Shown here one piece after another: positions 1-12,437 of a stretch of 64,000 nt of DNA; position 1 is the stretch's first letter; every line of letters starts with the position of its first letter. A program made the translations under genes and the position numbers. The stretch comes from Calliopsis andreniformis (taxonomy: Eukaryota; Arthropoda; Insecta; Hymenoptera; Andrenidae): assembly GCF_051401765.1 (NCBI RefSeq), contig NW_027480543.1, positions 620,001 through 684,000 of the forward strand, given 5' to 3'. The notes beneath the pieces were generated by a model, which saw only the letters and a list, made by a program, of their open reading frames with translations, was not told the origin of the DNA and ran no database searches.

Positions 1-1725
1 TGAGTATTGAGGATTCAGAATTGAGGTGTGTGGGCTGAGGATTGAGGATTGAAGATTGAGTATTGAGGATTGAAGATTGAGAATTGAGGATTGAGGATTG
101 AGGATTGAGGATGATGTCTGAGGGTTGAGGATTGAGGTTTGAGGGCTGTGGACTGAGGATTGAGGACTGAGAATTGAGGATGAGGGCTGAGAGTCGGGGA
201 TTGAGGTTTGACGACAGAGGACTGAGGATTGAGGATTGAGAATTCAGGATTGTTGATAGAGGATTGAAGATTGAGGATTGGGTATTGAGGATTGAAGAAC
301 GAGGATTGAGGATTGAGAATTGAGTATTGAGGGTTGAGGATCTAAGATTGGAGATTGATTGTTGAGGATTGAAGATTGGGGATTGAGGATTGAGGATTGA
401 GGATCTAGGATTGGAGATTGATTATTGAGGATTGAAGATTGAAGATTGATGATTGAGGATTGAGAATTGTGAGTTGAGGATGAGGACTGAGGGTTGAGGA
501 TTGAGGTTTGAGAAATGAGGATTGAGGATTGAGGATTGAGGACTGAGGATTGAGTATTGAGAATTGAGGATTGAGGATTGAGGATTGAGGTTTGAGAATT
601 GAGGATGAGGACTGAGGGTTGAGAATTGAGGTTTGAGAAATGAGGATTGAGAATTGAGGTTTGAGAAATGAGGATTGAGGATTGAGGATTGAGAATTGAG
701 GTTTGAGAAATGAGGATTGAGGATTGAGGATTGAGGGTTGAGGATCTAGAATTGGAGATTGATTATTGTGGATTGAAGATTGGGGATTGAGGATTGAGGG
801 TTGAGGATCTAGGATTGGAGATTGATTATTGAGGATTGAAGATTGAGGATTGATGATTGAGGATTGAGAATTGAGAATTGAGAATTGAGGATGAGGTCTG
901 AGGGTTGAGGATTGAGGTTTGAGAAATGAGGATTGAGGACTGAGGATTGAAAATTGAGTACTGAGGATTGAAGATTGAGGATTGAGGATTGACGATTGAG
1001 GATTGAGGATTGAAGATTGAGTATTGAGGATTGAAGATTGAGGATTGAGGATTGAGGATTGAGGATTGAGGATTGAGCATTGAGGCTTGAAGATTGAATA
1101 TTGAGGATTGAGGATTGAAGATTGAGTATTGAGGATTGAGGATTGAGGACTGAGGGTTGAATATTGATGATTGAGGACTGAGGATTGAGGATTGAGTATT
1201 GAAAATTGAGGATTGAGGATTGAGTATTGAGGATTGAGGATTGAGGATTGAGGATTGAAGATTGAGTATTGATGATTGAATATTGAGGATTGAGGATTGA
1301 GGTTTGAGGATTGAGGACGAGGACTGACGGTAGAGGATTGAGGTCTGAGGATTGAGGACTGAGGATTGAGGACTGAGGATTGAGGATTGAGGATTGAGCA
1401 TTGAGGATTGAAGATTGAAGACTGGGGATTGAGGATTGAAGATTGAGAATTAAGGATAGAAGATTGTGGATTGAGGATCTAGGATTGGAGATTGATTATT
1501 GAGGATTGAAGATTGAGGATTGAGGATTGAGGATTGAGGATTGAGAATTGAGAATGAGGACTGAGGGTTGAGGATTGAGGTTTGAGGAATGAGGATTGAG
1601 GGTTGAGGATTGAGGATTGAGGATTGAGGATTGAGGATTGAGGATTGGGGATTGAATATTGAGTACTGAGGATTGAAGATTGAGGATTGAGGATTGAGAA
1701 TTGAGGATGGAGGATGAGGGCTGAG
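1..1725. repeat. Block delta, copy 1
   Basis: Positions 1-734 match 20974-21707 at an offset of 20973, and 735-1725 match 22670-23660 at an offset of 21935. The change of offset reflects a 962-bp insertion in the second copy. Distinctive shared words are a GATGATGTCTGAGG word near 110, a GGGCTGAGAGTCGGGG word near 190, and several GGATCTAG words. The block holds no gene. In the second copy the shared sequence starts about 80 bp after a GAATTCAGGATA landmark, so the window probably opens just downstream of one. Confidence 0.85.
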
Positions 1726-3484
1726 GGTTGAGGATTGAGGTTTGAGGACTGAGGACTGAGGATTGAGGATCGAGAGTTGAGGATTGACGGTTGAGGATTG
1801 AGGATTGAGGATTGAGAATTGAGGATTGATGATTGAGGGATGAAGATTGAATATTGAGGATTGAAGACTGAGTATTGATGATTAAGGATTGAGGATAGAG
1901 GATGAGAGCTGAGGCTTGAGGATTGAGGTTTGAGGACTGAGGACTGAGGATTGAGGATTGAGAATTGAGGATTGAGGGTTGAGGATTGAAGATTGAGGAT
2001 TGGGTATTGAGGACTGAAGGATGAGGATTGAGGATTGAGGATTGAGGATTGAGGATTGAGGATTGAGGATTGGGGATTGAATATTGAGTACTGAGGATTG
2101 AAGATTGAGGATTGAGGATTGAGTATTGAGGATGGAGGATGAGGGCTGAGGATTGAGGATTGAGGGTCTAGAATTGGAGATTGATTATTGAGGTTTGAAA
2201 ATTGAGGATTGATGATTGAGGATTGAGAATTGAGAATTATTGGATCAGGACTGAGGGTTGAGGATTGAGGTTTGAGGAATGAGGATTGAGGATTGAGGAT
2301 TCAGGTCTGAGGATTGAGGATTGTGGATTGTGTATTGAAGATTGAGTATTGATCACTGAGGATTGAGGATTGATTATTGAGGATTGAAGATTGAGGATTG
2401 AGGATTGAGGATTCAGGATTGAGAATTGAGAATGAGGACTGAGGGTTGAGGATTGAGGTTTGAGGAATGAGGAGTGAGGGTTGAGGATTGAGGATTGCGG
2501 ATTGAGGATTGAGGACTGAGGACTGAGGATTGAGGATTGAGAATTGAGGATTGAGGATGGAGGATTGAGGATTGAAAATTGAGTATTGAGGATTGAAGAT
2601 TGAGGATTGAGTATTGACGATTGAGGATTGAGGATTGAAGATTGAGTATTGAGGATTGAAGATTGAGGATTGAGGATTGAGGATTGAGGATTGAGGATTG
2701 AAGATTGAGGATTGAGGATTGAGGATTGAGGATTGAGTATTGAGCATTGAGTATTGAGCATTGAGGATTGAAGATTGAATATTGAGGATTGAGGATTGAA
2801 GATTGAGGTTTTAGGATTGAGGATTGAGGACTGAGGGTTGAATATTGATGATTGAGGTCTGACGATTGAGGATTGAGTATTGAAAATTGAGGATTGAGGA
2901 TTGAGGATTGAAGATTGGATATTGAGGATTGAAGATTGAGGATTGAGGATTTAGGATTGAGGATTGATGATTGAAGATTGTGTATTGAGAATTGAAGATT
3001 GAGGATTGAGGATTGAAGATTGAGTATTGATGATTGAATATTGAGGATTGAGGATTGAGGTTTGAGGATTGAGGACGAGGACTGACGGTAGAGGATTGAG
3101 GTTTGAGGATTGAGGACTGAGGATTGAGGACTGAGGATTGAGGATTGAGGATTGAGCATTGAGGATTGAAGATTCAAGACTGGGGATTGAGGATTGAAGA
3201 TTGAGAATTAAGGATAGAAGATTGTGGATTGAGGATCTAGGATTGGAGATTGATTATTGAGGATTGAAGATTGAGGATTGAGGATTGAGGATTGAGGATT
3301 GAGAATTGAGAATGAGGACTGAGGGTTGAGGATTGAGGTTTGAGGAATGAGGATTGAGGGTTGAGGATTGAGGATTGAGGATTGAGGATTGAGGATTGAG
3401 GATTGAGGATTGGGGATTGAATATTGAGTACTGAGGATTGAAGATTGAGGATTGAGGATTGAGAATTGAGGATGGAGGATGAGG
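1235..3484. repeat. 1758-bp internal duplication in delta
   Basis: The stretch of about 1235-1725 reappears at about 2993-3484, an offset of 1758. A clear marker is the word with AGAATTAAGGATAGAAG at 1446 and again at 3204. One visible difference is GAAGATTGAAG near 1410 against GAAGATTCAAG near 3168. The second delta copy (20974 onward) has only one version and passes straight from one arm into the continuation of the other, so this is an expansion here or a contraction there. Confidence 0.75.
1726..2992. repeat. H1-like words inside delta
   Basis: This stretch lies between the two arms of the 1758-bp duplication. Its middle, about 2020-2513, matches about 4913-5406 at an offset of 2893, including the rare word TTGGATCAGG at 2240. 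The part after about 2513 resembles 6600-7080 of the H1 unit. It holds no gene, and its ordering of words is that of H1 with pieces missing. Confidence 0.65.
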
Positions 3485-4061
3485 GCTGAGGATTGAGGAT
3501 TGAGGATCTAGAATTGGAGATTCATTATTGAGGTTTGAAGATTGAGTATTGATGATTGAGGATTGAGAATTGAGAATTGTGGATGAGGACTGAGGGTTGA
3601 GGATTGAGGTTTGAGAAATGAGGATTGAGGATTGAGGATTGAGGTCTGAGGATTGAGGATTGAGGATTGTGTATTGAAGATTGAGTATTGATCACTGAGG
3701 ATTGAGGATTGAGGATTGAGGATTGAGGATGAGGGTTGAAGATTGAATATTGAGGTTTGAAGATTGAGGATTGATGATTAAGGATTGAGGATGGAGGATG
3801 AGGGCTGAGGGTTGAGGATTGAGGTTTGAGGACTGAGGACTGAGGATTGAGGATTGAAGATTGAGGATTGAGGATTGAGGATTGAAAATTGAGTATTGAG
3901 GATTGATGATTATGGATAGAGGATTGACGATTTAGGATTAAGGATTGAAGATTGAGTATTGAGGATTGAAGATTGAGGATTGAGGATTGAGGATTGAGGA
4001 TTGAGGATTGAAGATTGAAGATTGAGGATTGAGGATTGACGATTGAGGATTGAGGATTGAA
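3485..4061. repeat. Delta tail
   Basis: This stretch matches about 23655-24240 at offsets of 20170 to 20177. The 7-bp changes in offset come from gain or loss of single GGATTGA monomers in perfect runs, for example near 3360 against 23540. The tail leads into the H1 tandem pair. Nothing other than heptamer variants is visible. Confidence 0.65.
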
Positions 4062-7000
4062 GATTGAGGATTGAGGATTGAGGATTGAGGATTGAGGATT
4101 GAGGATTGAAGATTGGATATTGAGGGTTGAAGATTGAGGATTGAGGATTTAGGATTGAGGATTGATGATTGAAGATTGTGTATTGAGAATTGAAGATTGA
4201 GGATTGAGGATTGATTATTGAGGATTGAAGATTGAGGATTGGGGTTTGAGGATTGAGGATTGAGAATTGAGAATGACGACTGAGGGTTGAGGACTGAGGT
4301 TTGAGGAATGAGGATTGAGGGTTGAGGATTGAGGATTGAGGATTGAGGATTGAGGATTGAGGATTGAGGATTGGGAATTGAATATTGAGTACTGAGGATT
4401 GAAGATTGAGGATTGTGGATTGAAGATTGAGGATTGGGGATTGAGGATGGCGATTGAGGATTGAGTATTGAGAATTGAGGATTGATGGTTGAGTATTGAG
4501 GATTCATGGCTGAGGGTTGTGCGTTGAATATTGAGGGTTGAGGATTGAGGATTGAGGATTGAGGATTGAAGATTGGGTATTGATGATTGAATATTGAGGA
4601 TTGAGTATTGAGGTTTGAGGATTGAGGACGAGGACTGACGGTAGATGATTGAGGTTTGAGGATTGAGGACTGAGGATTGAGGACTGAGGATTGAGGATTG
4701 AGGATTGAGCATTGAGAATTGAAGATTGAAGACTGGGGATTGAGGATTGAATATTGAGCATAAAGGATTGAAGATTGTGGATTGATGATCTAGGATTGGA
4801 GATTGATTATTGAGGATTGAAGATTGAGGATTGAGGATTGAGGATTGAGGATTGAGAATTGAGAATGAGGTCTGAGGGTTGAGGATTGAGGTTTGAGGAA
4901 TGAGGATTGAGGGTTGAGGATTGAGGATTGAGGATTGAGGATTGAGGATTGAGGATTGAGGATTGGGGATTGAATATTGAGTACAGAGGATTGAAGATTG
5001 AGGATTGAGGATTGAGTATTGAGGATGGAGGATGAGGGCTGAGGATTGAGGATTGAGGGTCTAGAATTGGAGATTGATTATTGAGGTTTGAAAATTGAGG
5101 ATTGATGATTGAGGATTGAGAATTGAGAATTATTGGATCAGGACTGAGGGTTGAGGATTGAGGTTTGAGAAATGAGGATTGAGGATTGAGGATTCAGGTC
5201 TGAGGATTGAGGATTGTGGATTGTGTATTGAAGATTGAGTATAGATCACTGAGGATTGAGGATTGATTATTGAGGATTGAAGATTGAGGATTGAGGATTG
5301 AGGATTCAGGATTGAGAATTGAGAATGAGGACTGAGGGTTGAGGATTGAGGTTTGAGGAATGAGGATTGAGGGTTGAGGATTGAGGATTGCGGATTGAGG
5401 ATTGAGGATTGAGGATTGAGGATTGGGGATTGAATATTGAGTACTGAGGATTGAAGATTGAGGATTGAGGATTGAGGATTGAGGATGGAGGATGAGGGCT
5501 GAGGATTGAGGATTGAGGATCTAGAATTGGAGATTGATTATTGAGGTTTGAAGATTGAGGATTGATGATTGAGGATTGAGAATTGAGAATTGAGGATTGA
5601 GGATTGAGGATTGAAAATTGAGTATTGAGGATTGATGATTGAGGATTGAGGAATGACGATTGAGGATTGAGGATTGAAGATTGAGTATTGAGGATTGAAG
5701 ATTGAGGATTGAGGATTGAGGATTGAGGATTGAGGATTGAAGATTGAAGATTGAGTATTGAGGATTGACGATTGACGATTGAGGATTGAGGATTGAAGAT
5801 TGAGTATTCAGGATTGAAGATTGAGGATTGAGGATTGAGGATTGATGATTGAGGATTGAGGATTGAGGATTGAAGATTGAGGATTGAGGATTGAGGATTG
5901 AGTTTTGAGCATTGAGGATTGAACATTGAATATTGATGATTGAAGATTGAGGATTGAGGATTGAGGGTTGAGGATCTAGGATTGGAGATTGATTATTGAG
6001 GATTCAAGATTGAGGATTGATGATTGAGGATTGAGAATTGAGAGTTGAGGATGAGGACTGAGGGTAGAGGATTGAGGTTTGAGAAATGAGGATTGAGGAT
6101 TGAGGATTGAGGACTGAAGATTGAGTATTGAGAATTGAGGATTGAGGATTGAGGATTGAGGATTGAGAATTGAGGATGAGGACTGAGGGTTGAGAATTGA
6201 GGTTTGAGAAATGAGGATTGAGGATTGAGGATTGAGGATTGAGGGTTGAGTATTGATGATTGGGTATTGAAGATTGAGTATTGATCACTGAGTATTGAGG
6301 ATTGAGGATTGAGGATTGAAGATTGAATATTGAGGATTGAAGATTGACGATTGAGGATTGAGGGTTGAGGATGGAGGATGAGGGCTGAGGGTTGAGGATT
6401 GAGGTTTGAGGACTGCGGACTGAGGATTGAGGATCGAGAGTTGAGGATTGAGGATTGAGGATTGAGGATTGAGGATTGAGGATTGAGAATTGAGGATTGA
6501 TGATTGAGGGCTGAAGATTGAATATTGAGGATTGAAGATTGAGGATTGATGATTAAGGATTGAGGATGGAGGATGAGGGCTGAGGGTTGAAGATTGAAGT
6601 TTGAGGACTGAGGACTGAGGATTGAGGATTGAGAATTGAGGATTGAGGATGGAGGATTGAGGATTGAAAATTGAGTATTGAGGATTGAAGATTGAGGATT
6701 GAGGATTGACGATTGAGGATTGAGGATTGAAGATTGAGTATTGAGGATTGAAGATTGAGGATTGAGGATTGAGGATTGAGGATTGAGGATTGAAGATTGA
6801 GGATTGAGGATTGAGGATTGAGGATTGAGTATTGAGCATTGAGGATTGAAGATTGAATATTGAGGATTGAGGATTGAAGATTGAGGTTTGAGGATTGAGG
6901 ATTGAGGACTGAGGGTTGAATATTGATGATTGAGCTCTGACGATTGAGGATTGAGTATTGAAAATTGAGGATTGAGGATTGAGGATTGAGGATTGAGGAT

Positions 7001-7611
7001 TGAGGATTGAAGATTGGATATTGAGGATTGAAGATTGAGGATTGAGGATTTAGGATTGAGGATTGATGATTGAAGATTGTGTATTGAGAATTGAAGATTG
7101 AGGATTGAGGATTGATTATTGAGGATTGAAGATTGAGGATTGGGGATTGAGGATTGAGGATTGAGAATTGAGAATGAGGACTGAGGGTTGAGGACTGAGG
7201 TTTGAGGAATGAGGATTGAGGGTTGAGGATTGAGGATTGAGGATAGAGGATTGAAGATTGAGGATTGAGGATTGACGATTGAGGATTGAGGATAGTAGAT
7301 TGAGTATTGAGGATTGAAGGTTGAGGATTGAGGATTGAGGACTGAGGATTGAGGATTGAAGATTGAGAATTGAGAATTGAGGATGAGGGCTGAGGGTTGA
7401 GGATTGTGGTTTGAGGACTGAGGACTGAGGATTGAGGATCGAGAGTTGAGGATTGAGGATTGCGGATTGAGGATTGAGAATTGAGGATTGAGTGTTGAGG
7501 ATTGAAGATTGAGGATTGGGTATTGAGGACTGAAGAATGAGGATCGAGGATTGAGGATTGAGGATTGAGGATTGAAGATTGAGTACTGAGGATTGAAGAT
7601 TGACGATTGAG
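4062..7611. repeat. H1 higher-order repeat, copy a (3550 bp)
   Basis: This is the first of two adjacent copies of a 3550-bp unit; each position plus 3550 gives the second copy. In the lines I compared I saw only three substitutions, all near the left end: 4126 G against 7676 A, 4245 T against 7795 A, and 4277 C against 7827 G. The period is 1 modulo 7 and 1 modulo 3, so the duplication keeps neither the monomer register nor a reading frame. It contains no gene. Confidence 0.9.
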
Positions 7612-10600
7612 GATTGAGGATTGAGGATTGAGGATTGAGGATTGAGGATTGAGGATTGAAGATTGGATATTGAGGATTGAAGATTGAGGATTGAGGATTT
7701 AGGATTGAGGATTGATGATTGAAGATTGTGTATTGAGAATTGAAGATTGAGGATTGAGGATTGATTATTGAGGATTGAAGATTGAGGATTGGGGATTGAG
7801 GATTGAGGATTGAGAATTGAGAATGAGGACTGAGGGTTGAGGACTGAGGTTTGAGGAATGAGGATTGAGGGTTGAGGATTGAGGATTGAGGATTGAGGAT
7901 TGAGGATTGAGGATTGAGGATTGGGAATTGAATATTGAGTACTGAGGATTGAAGATTGAGGATTGTGGATTGAAGATTGAGGATTGGGGATTGAGGATGG
8001 CGATTGAGGATTGAGTATTGAGAATTGAGGATTGATGGTTGAGTATTGAGGATTCATGGCTGAGGGTTGTGCGTTGAATATTGAGGGTTGAGGATTGAGG
8101 ATTGAGGATTGAGGATTGAAGATTGGGTATTGATGATTGAATATTGAGGATTGAGTATTGAGGTTTGAGGATTGAGGACGAGGACTGACGGTAGATGATT
8201 GAGGTTTGAGGATTGAGGACTGAGGATTGAGGACTGAGGATTGAGGATTGAGGATTGAGCATTGAGAATTGAAGATTGAAGACTGGGGATTGAGGATTGA
8301 ATATTGAGCATAAAGGATTGAAGATTGTGGATTGATGATCTAGGATTGGAGATTGATTATTGAGGATTGAAGATTGAGGATTGAGGATTGAGGATTGAGG
8401 ATTGAGAATTGAGAATGAGGTCTGAGGGTTGAGGATTGAGGTTTGAGGAATGAGGATTGAGGGTTGAGGATTGAGGATTGAGGATTGAGGATTGAGGATT
8501 GAGGATTGAGGATTGGGGATTGAATATTGAGTACAGAGGATTGAAGATTGAGGATTGAGGATTGAGTATTGAGGATGGAGGATGAGGGCTGAGGATTGAG
8601 GATTGAGGGTCTAGAATTGGAGATTGATTATTGAGGTTTGAAAATTGAGGATTGATGATTGAGGATTGAGAATTGAGAATTATTGGATCAGGACTGAGGG
8701 TTGAGGATTGAGGTTTGAGAAATGAGGATTGAGGATTGAGGATTCAGGTCTGAGGATTGAGGATTGTGGATTGTGTATTGAAGATTGAGTATAGATCACT
8801 GAGGATTGAGGATTGATTATTGAGGATTGAAGATTGAGGATTGAGGATTGAGGATTCAGGATTGAGAATTGAGAATGAGGACTGAGGGTTGAGGATTGAG
8901 GTTTGAGGAATGAGGATTGAGGGTTGAGGATTGAGGATTGCGGATTGAGGATTGAGGATTGAGGATTGAGGATTGGGGATTGAATATTGAGTACTGAGGA
9001 TTGAAGATTGAGGATTGAGGATTGAGGATTGAGGATGGAGGATGAGGGCTGAGGATTGAGGATTGAGGATCTAGAATTGGAGATTGATTATTGAGGTTTG
9101 AAGATTGAGGATTGATGATTGAGGATTGAGAATTGAGAATTGAGGATTGAGGATTGAGGATTGAAAATTGAGTATTGAGGATTGATGATTGAGGATTGAG
9201 GAATGACGATTGAGGATTGAGGATTGAAGATTGAGTATTGAGGATTGAAGATTGAGGATTGAGGATTGAGGATTGAGGATTGAGGATTGAAGATTGAAGA
9301 TTGAGTATTGAGGATTGACGATTGACGATTGAGGATTGAGGATTGAAGATTGAGTATTCAGGATTGAAGATTGAGGATTGAGGATTGAGGATTGATGATT
9401 GAGGATTGAGGATTGAGGATTGAAGATTGAGGATTGAGGATTGAGGATTGAGTTTTGAGCATTGAGGATTGAACATTGAATATTGATGATTGAAGATTGA
9501 GGATTGAGGATTGAGGGTTGAGGATCTAGGATTGGAGATTGATTATTGAGGATTCAAGATTGAGGATTGATGATTGAGGATTGAGAATTGAGAGTTGAGG
9601 ATGAGGACTGAGGGTAGAGGATTGAGGTTTGAGAAATGAGGATTGAGGATTGAGGATTGAGGACTGAAGATTGAGTATTGAGAATTGAGGATTGAGGATT
9701 GAGGATTGAGGATTGAGAATTGAGGATGAGGACTGAGGGTTGAGAATTGAGGTTTGAGAAATGAGGATTGAGGATTGAGGATTGAGGATTGAGGGTTGAG
9801 TATTGATGATTGGGTATTGAAGATTGAGTATTGATCACTGAGTATTGAGGATTGAGGATTGAGGATTGAAGATTGAATATTGAGGATTGAAGATTGACGA
9901 TTGAGGATTGAGGGTTGAGGATGGAGGATGAGGGCTGAGGGTTGAGGATTGAGGTTTGAGGACTGCGGACTGAGGATTGAGGATCGAGAGTTGAGGATTG
10001 AGGATTGAGGATTGAGGATTGAGGATTGAGGATTGAGAATTGAGGATTGATGATTGAGGGCTGAAGATTGAATATTGAGGATTGAAGATTGAGGATTGAT
10101 GATTAAGGATTGAGGATGGAGGATGAGGGCTGAGGGTTGAAGATTGAAGTTTGAGGACTGAGGACTGAGGATTGAGGATTGAGAATTGAGGATTGAGGAT
10201 GGAGGATTGAGGATTGAAAATTGAGTATTGAGGATTGAAGATTGAGGATTGAGGATTGACGATTGAGGATTGAGGATTGAAGATTGAGTATTGAGGATTG
10301 AAGATTGAGGATTGAGGATTGAGGATTGAGGATTGAGGATTGAAGATTGAGGATTGAGGATTGAGGATTGAGGATTGAGTATTGAGCATTGAGGATTGAA
10401 GATTGAATATTGAGGATTGAGGATTGAAGATTGAGGTTTGAGGATTGAGGATTGAGGACTGAGGGTTGAATATTGATGATTGAGCTCTGACGATTGAGGA
10501 TTGAGTATTGAAAATTGAGGATTGAGGATTGAGGATTGAGGATTGAGGATTGAGGATTGAAGATTGGATATTGAGGATTGAAGATTGAGGATTGAGGATT

Positions 10601-11161
10601 TAGGATTGAGGATTGATGATTGAAGATTGTGTATTGAGAATTGAAGATTGAGGATTGAGGATTGATTATTGAGGATTGAAGATTGAGGATTGGGGATTGA
10701 GGATTGAGGATTGAGAATTGAGAATGAGGACTGAGGGTTGAGGACTGAGGTTTGAGGAATGAGGATTGAGGGTTGAGGATTGAGGATTGAGGATAGAGGA
10801 TTGAAGATTGAGGATTGAGGATTGACGATTGAGGATTGAGGATAGTAGATTGAGTATTGAGGATTGAAGGTTGAGGATTGAGGATTGAGGACTGAGGATT
10901 GAGGATTGAAGATTGAGAATTGAGAATTGAGGATGAGGGCTGAGGGTTGAGGATTGTGGTTTGAGGACTGAGGACTGAGGATTGAGGATCGAGAGTTGAG
11001 GATTGAGGATTGCGGATTGAGGATTGAGAATTGAGGATTGAGTGTTGAGGATTGAAGATTGAGGATTGGGTATTGAGGACTGAAGAATGAGGATCGAGGA
11101 TTGAGGATTGAGGATTGAGGATTGAAGATTGAGTACTGAGGATTGAAGATTGACGATTGAG
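7612..11161. repeat. H1 higher-order repeat, copy b (3550 bp)
   Basis: This is the second member of the head-to-tail 3550-bp pair. After it the sequence starts a third pass (11162 onward, offset 3550), which switches at about 11443 onto the path of position 7244. That switch is the signature of the nested 649-bp duplication. Later H1 copies (14297 and 17018 onward) can be aligned to this copy at offsets of 4904 and 8169. Confidence 0.9.
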
Positions 11162-11837
11162 GATTGAGGATTGAGGATTGAGGATTGAGGATTGAGGATT
11201 GAGGATTGAAGATTGGATATTGAGGATTGAAGATTGAGGATTGAGGATTTAGGATTGAGGATTGATGATTGAAGATTGTGTATTGAGAATTGAAGATTGA
11301 GGATTGAGGATTGATTATTGAGGATTGAAGATTGAGGATTGGGGATTGAGGATTGAGGATTGAGAATTGAGAATGAGGACTGAGGGTTGAGGACTGAGGT
11401 TTGAGGAATGAGGATTGAGGGTTGAGGATTGAGGATTGAGGATAGAGGATTGAAGATTGAGGATTGAGGATTGACGATTGAGGATTGAGGATAGTAGATT
11501 GAGTATTGAGGATTGAAGGTTGAGGATTGAGGATTGAGGACTGAGGATTGAGGATTGAAGATTGAGAATTGAGAATTGAGGATGAGGGCTGAGGGTTGAG
11601 GATTGTGGTTTGAGGACTGAGGACTGAGGATTGAGGATCGAGAGTTGAGGATTGAGGATTGAGGATTGAGGATTGAGAATTGAGGATTGAGTGTTGAGGA
11701 TTGAAGATTGAGGATTGGGTATTGAGGACTGAAGAATGAGGATCGAGGATTGAGGATTGAGGATTGAGGATTGAAGATTGAGTACTGAGGATTGAAGATT
11801 GACGATTGAGGATTGAGGATTGAGGATTGAGGATTGA
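10520..11837. repeat. 649-bp tandem pair nested in H1
   Basis: About 10520-11168 is repeated at about 11169-11837, an offset of 649. Shared words include GATTTAGGATTG, GATAGTAGATTGAG and a GACTGAAGAATGAGG word. A visible difference is GATTGCGGATTG near 11010 against GATTGAGGATTG near 11660. The same 649-bp spacing relates 6970-7242 to 7619-7891, so this relationship is older than the 3550-bp duplication. Confidence 0.8.
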
Positions 11838-12437
11838 AGATTGAGGACTGGGTATTGAGGACTGAACATTGAGGATTGAGGATTGAGGATTGAAGGTTGA
11901 ATATTGATGAATGAAGATTAACTATTGAGGATTGAGGGTTCTGGATTGAGGACGAGTACTGAGGGTTGAATATTGATGATTGAGGTCTGAGGATTGAGGA
12001 TTGAGGATTCAAAATTGAGGATCGGGGATTGAGGAATGAGGATTGAGGATTGAAGATTGAGTATTGAGGATTGAAGATTGAGGATTGAGGATTGAGGATT
12101 GAGGATTGATGATTGAAGATTGTGTATTGAAGTTTGAAGATTGAGGATTGAGGATTGAGGATTGAGGATTGAGGATTGAGGATTCAGGATTGAGGATTGA
12201 GGATTGAAATTGAGTATTGAGGATTGAATATTGAGGATTGAGATTTGATTATTGAATATTGTGGATTGAGTATTGAACCATGAGAATTCAGGATATTCTA
12301 TTGAGTATTGAGAATTGAGGATTGATAGTTGAGTATTGAGGTTTCATGGCTGAGGGTTGTGTGTTGAATATTGAGGGTTGAGGATTGAGGATTGAAGATT
12401 GAAAATTGAGGATCGTGGATTGAGGAATGAGGATTGA
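11838..12437. repeat. Block epsilon, copy 1
   Basis: This block is shared with 16093-16692 (offset 4255) and about 19324-19923 (offset 7486). It carries unusual words: GAATGAAGATTAACTATTG, AGGGTTCTGGATTG, the register-breaking GATTGAAATTGAG, and the GAATTCAGGATA landmark at 12284. It always follows the right end of an H1 copy. No gene is visible. Confidence 0.8.

Noticed and set aside
12284..12310. GAATTC landmark as an attachment site or transposon end
   Set aside because: No element lies between landmarks other than array sequence, no inverted partner was seen, and all copies lie in the same orientation.
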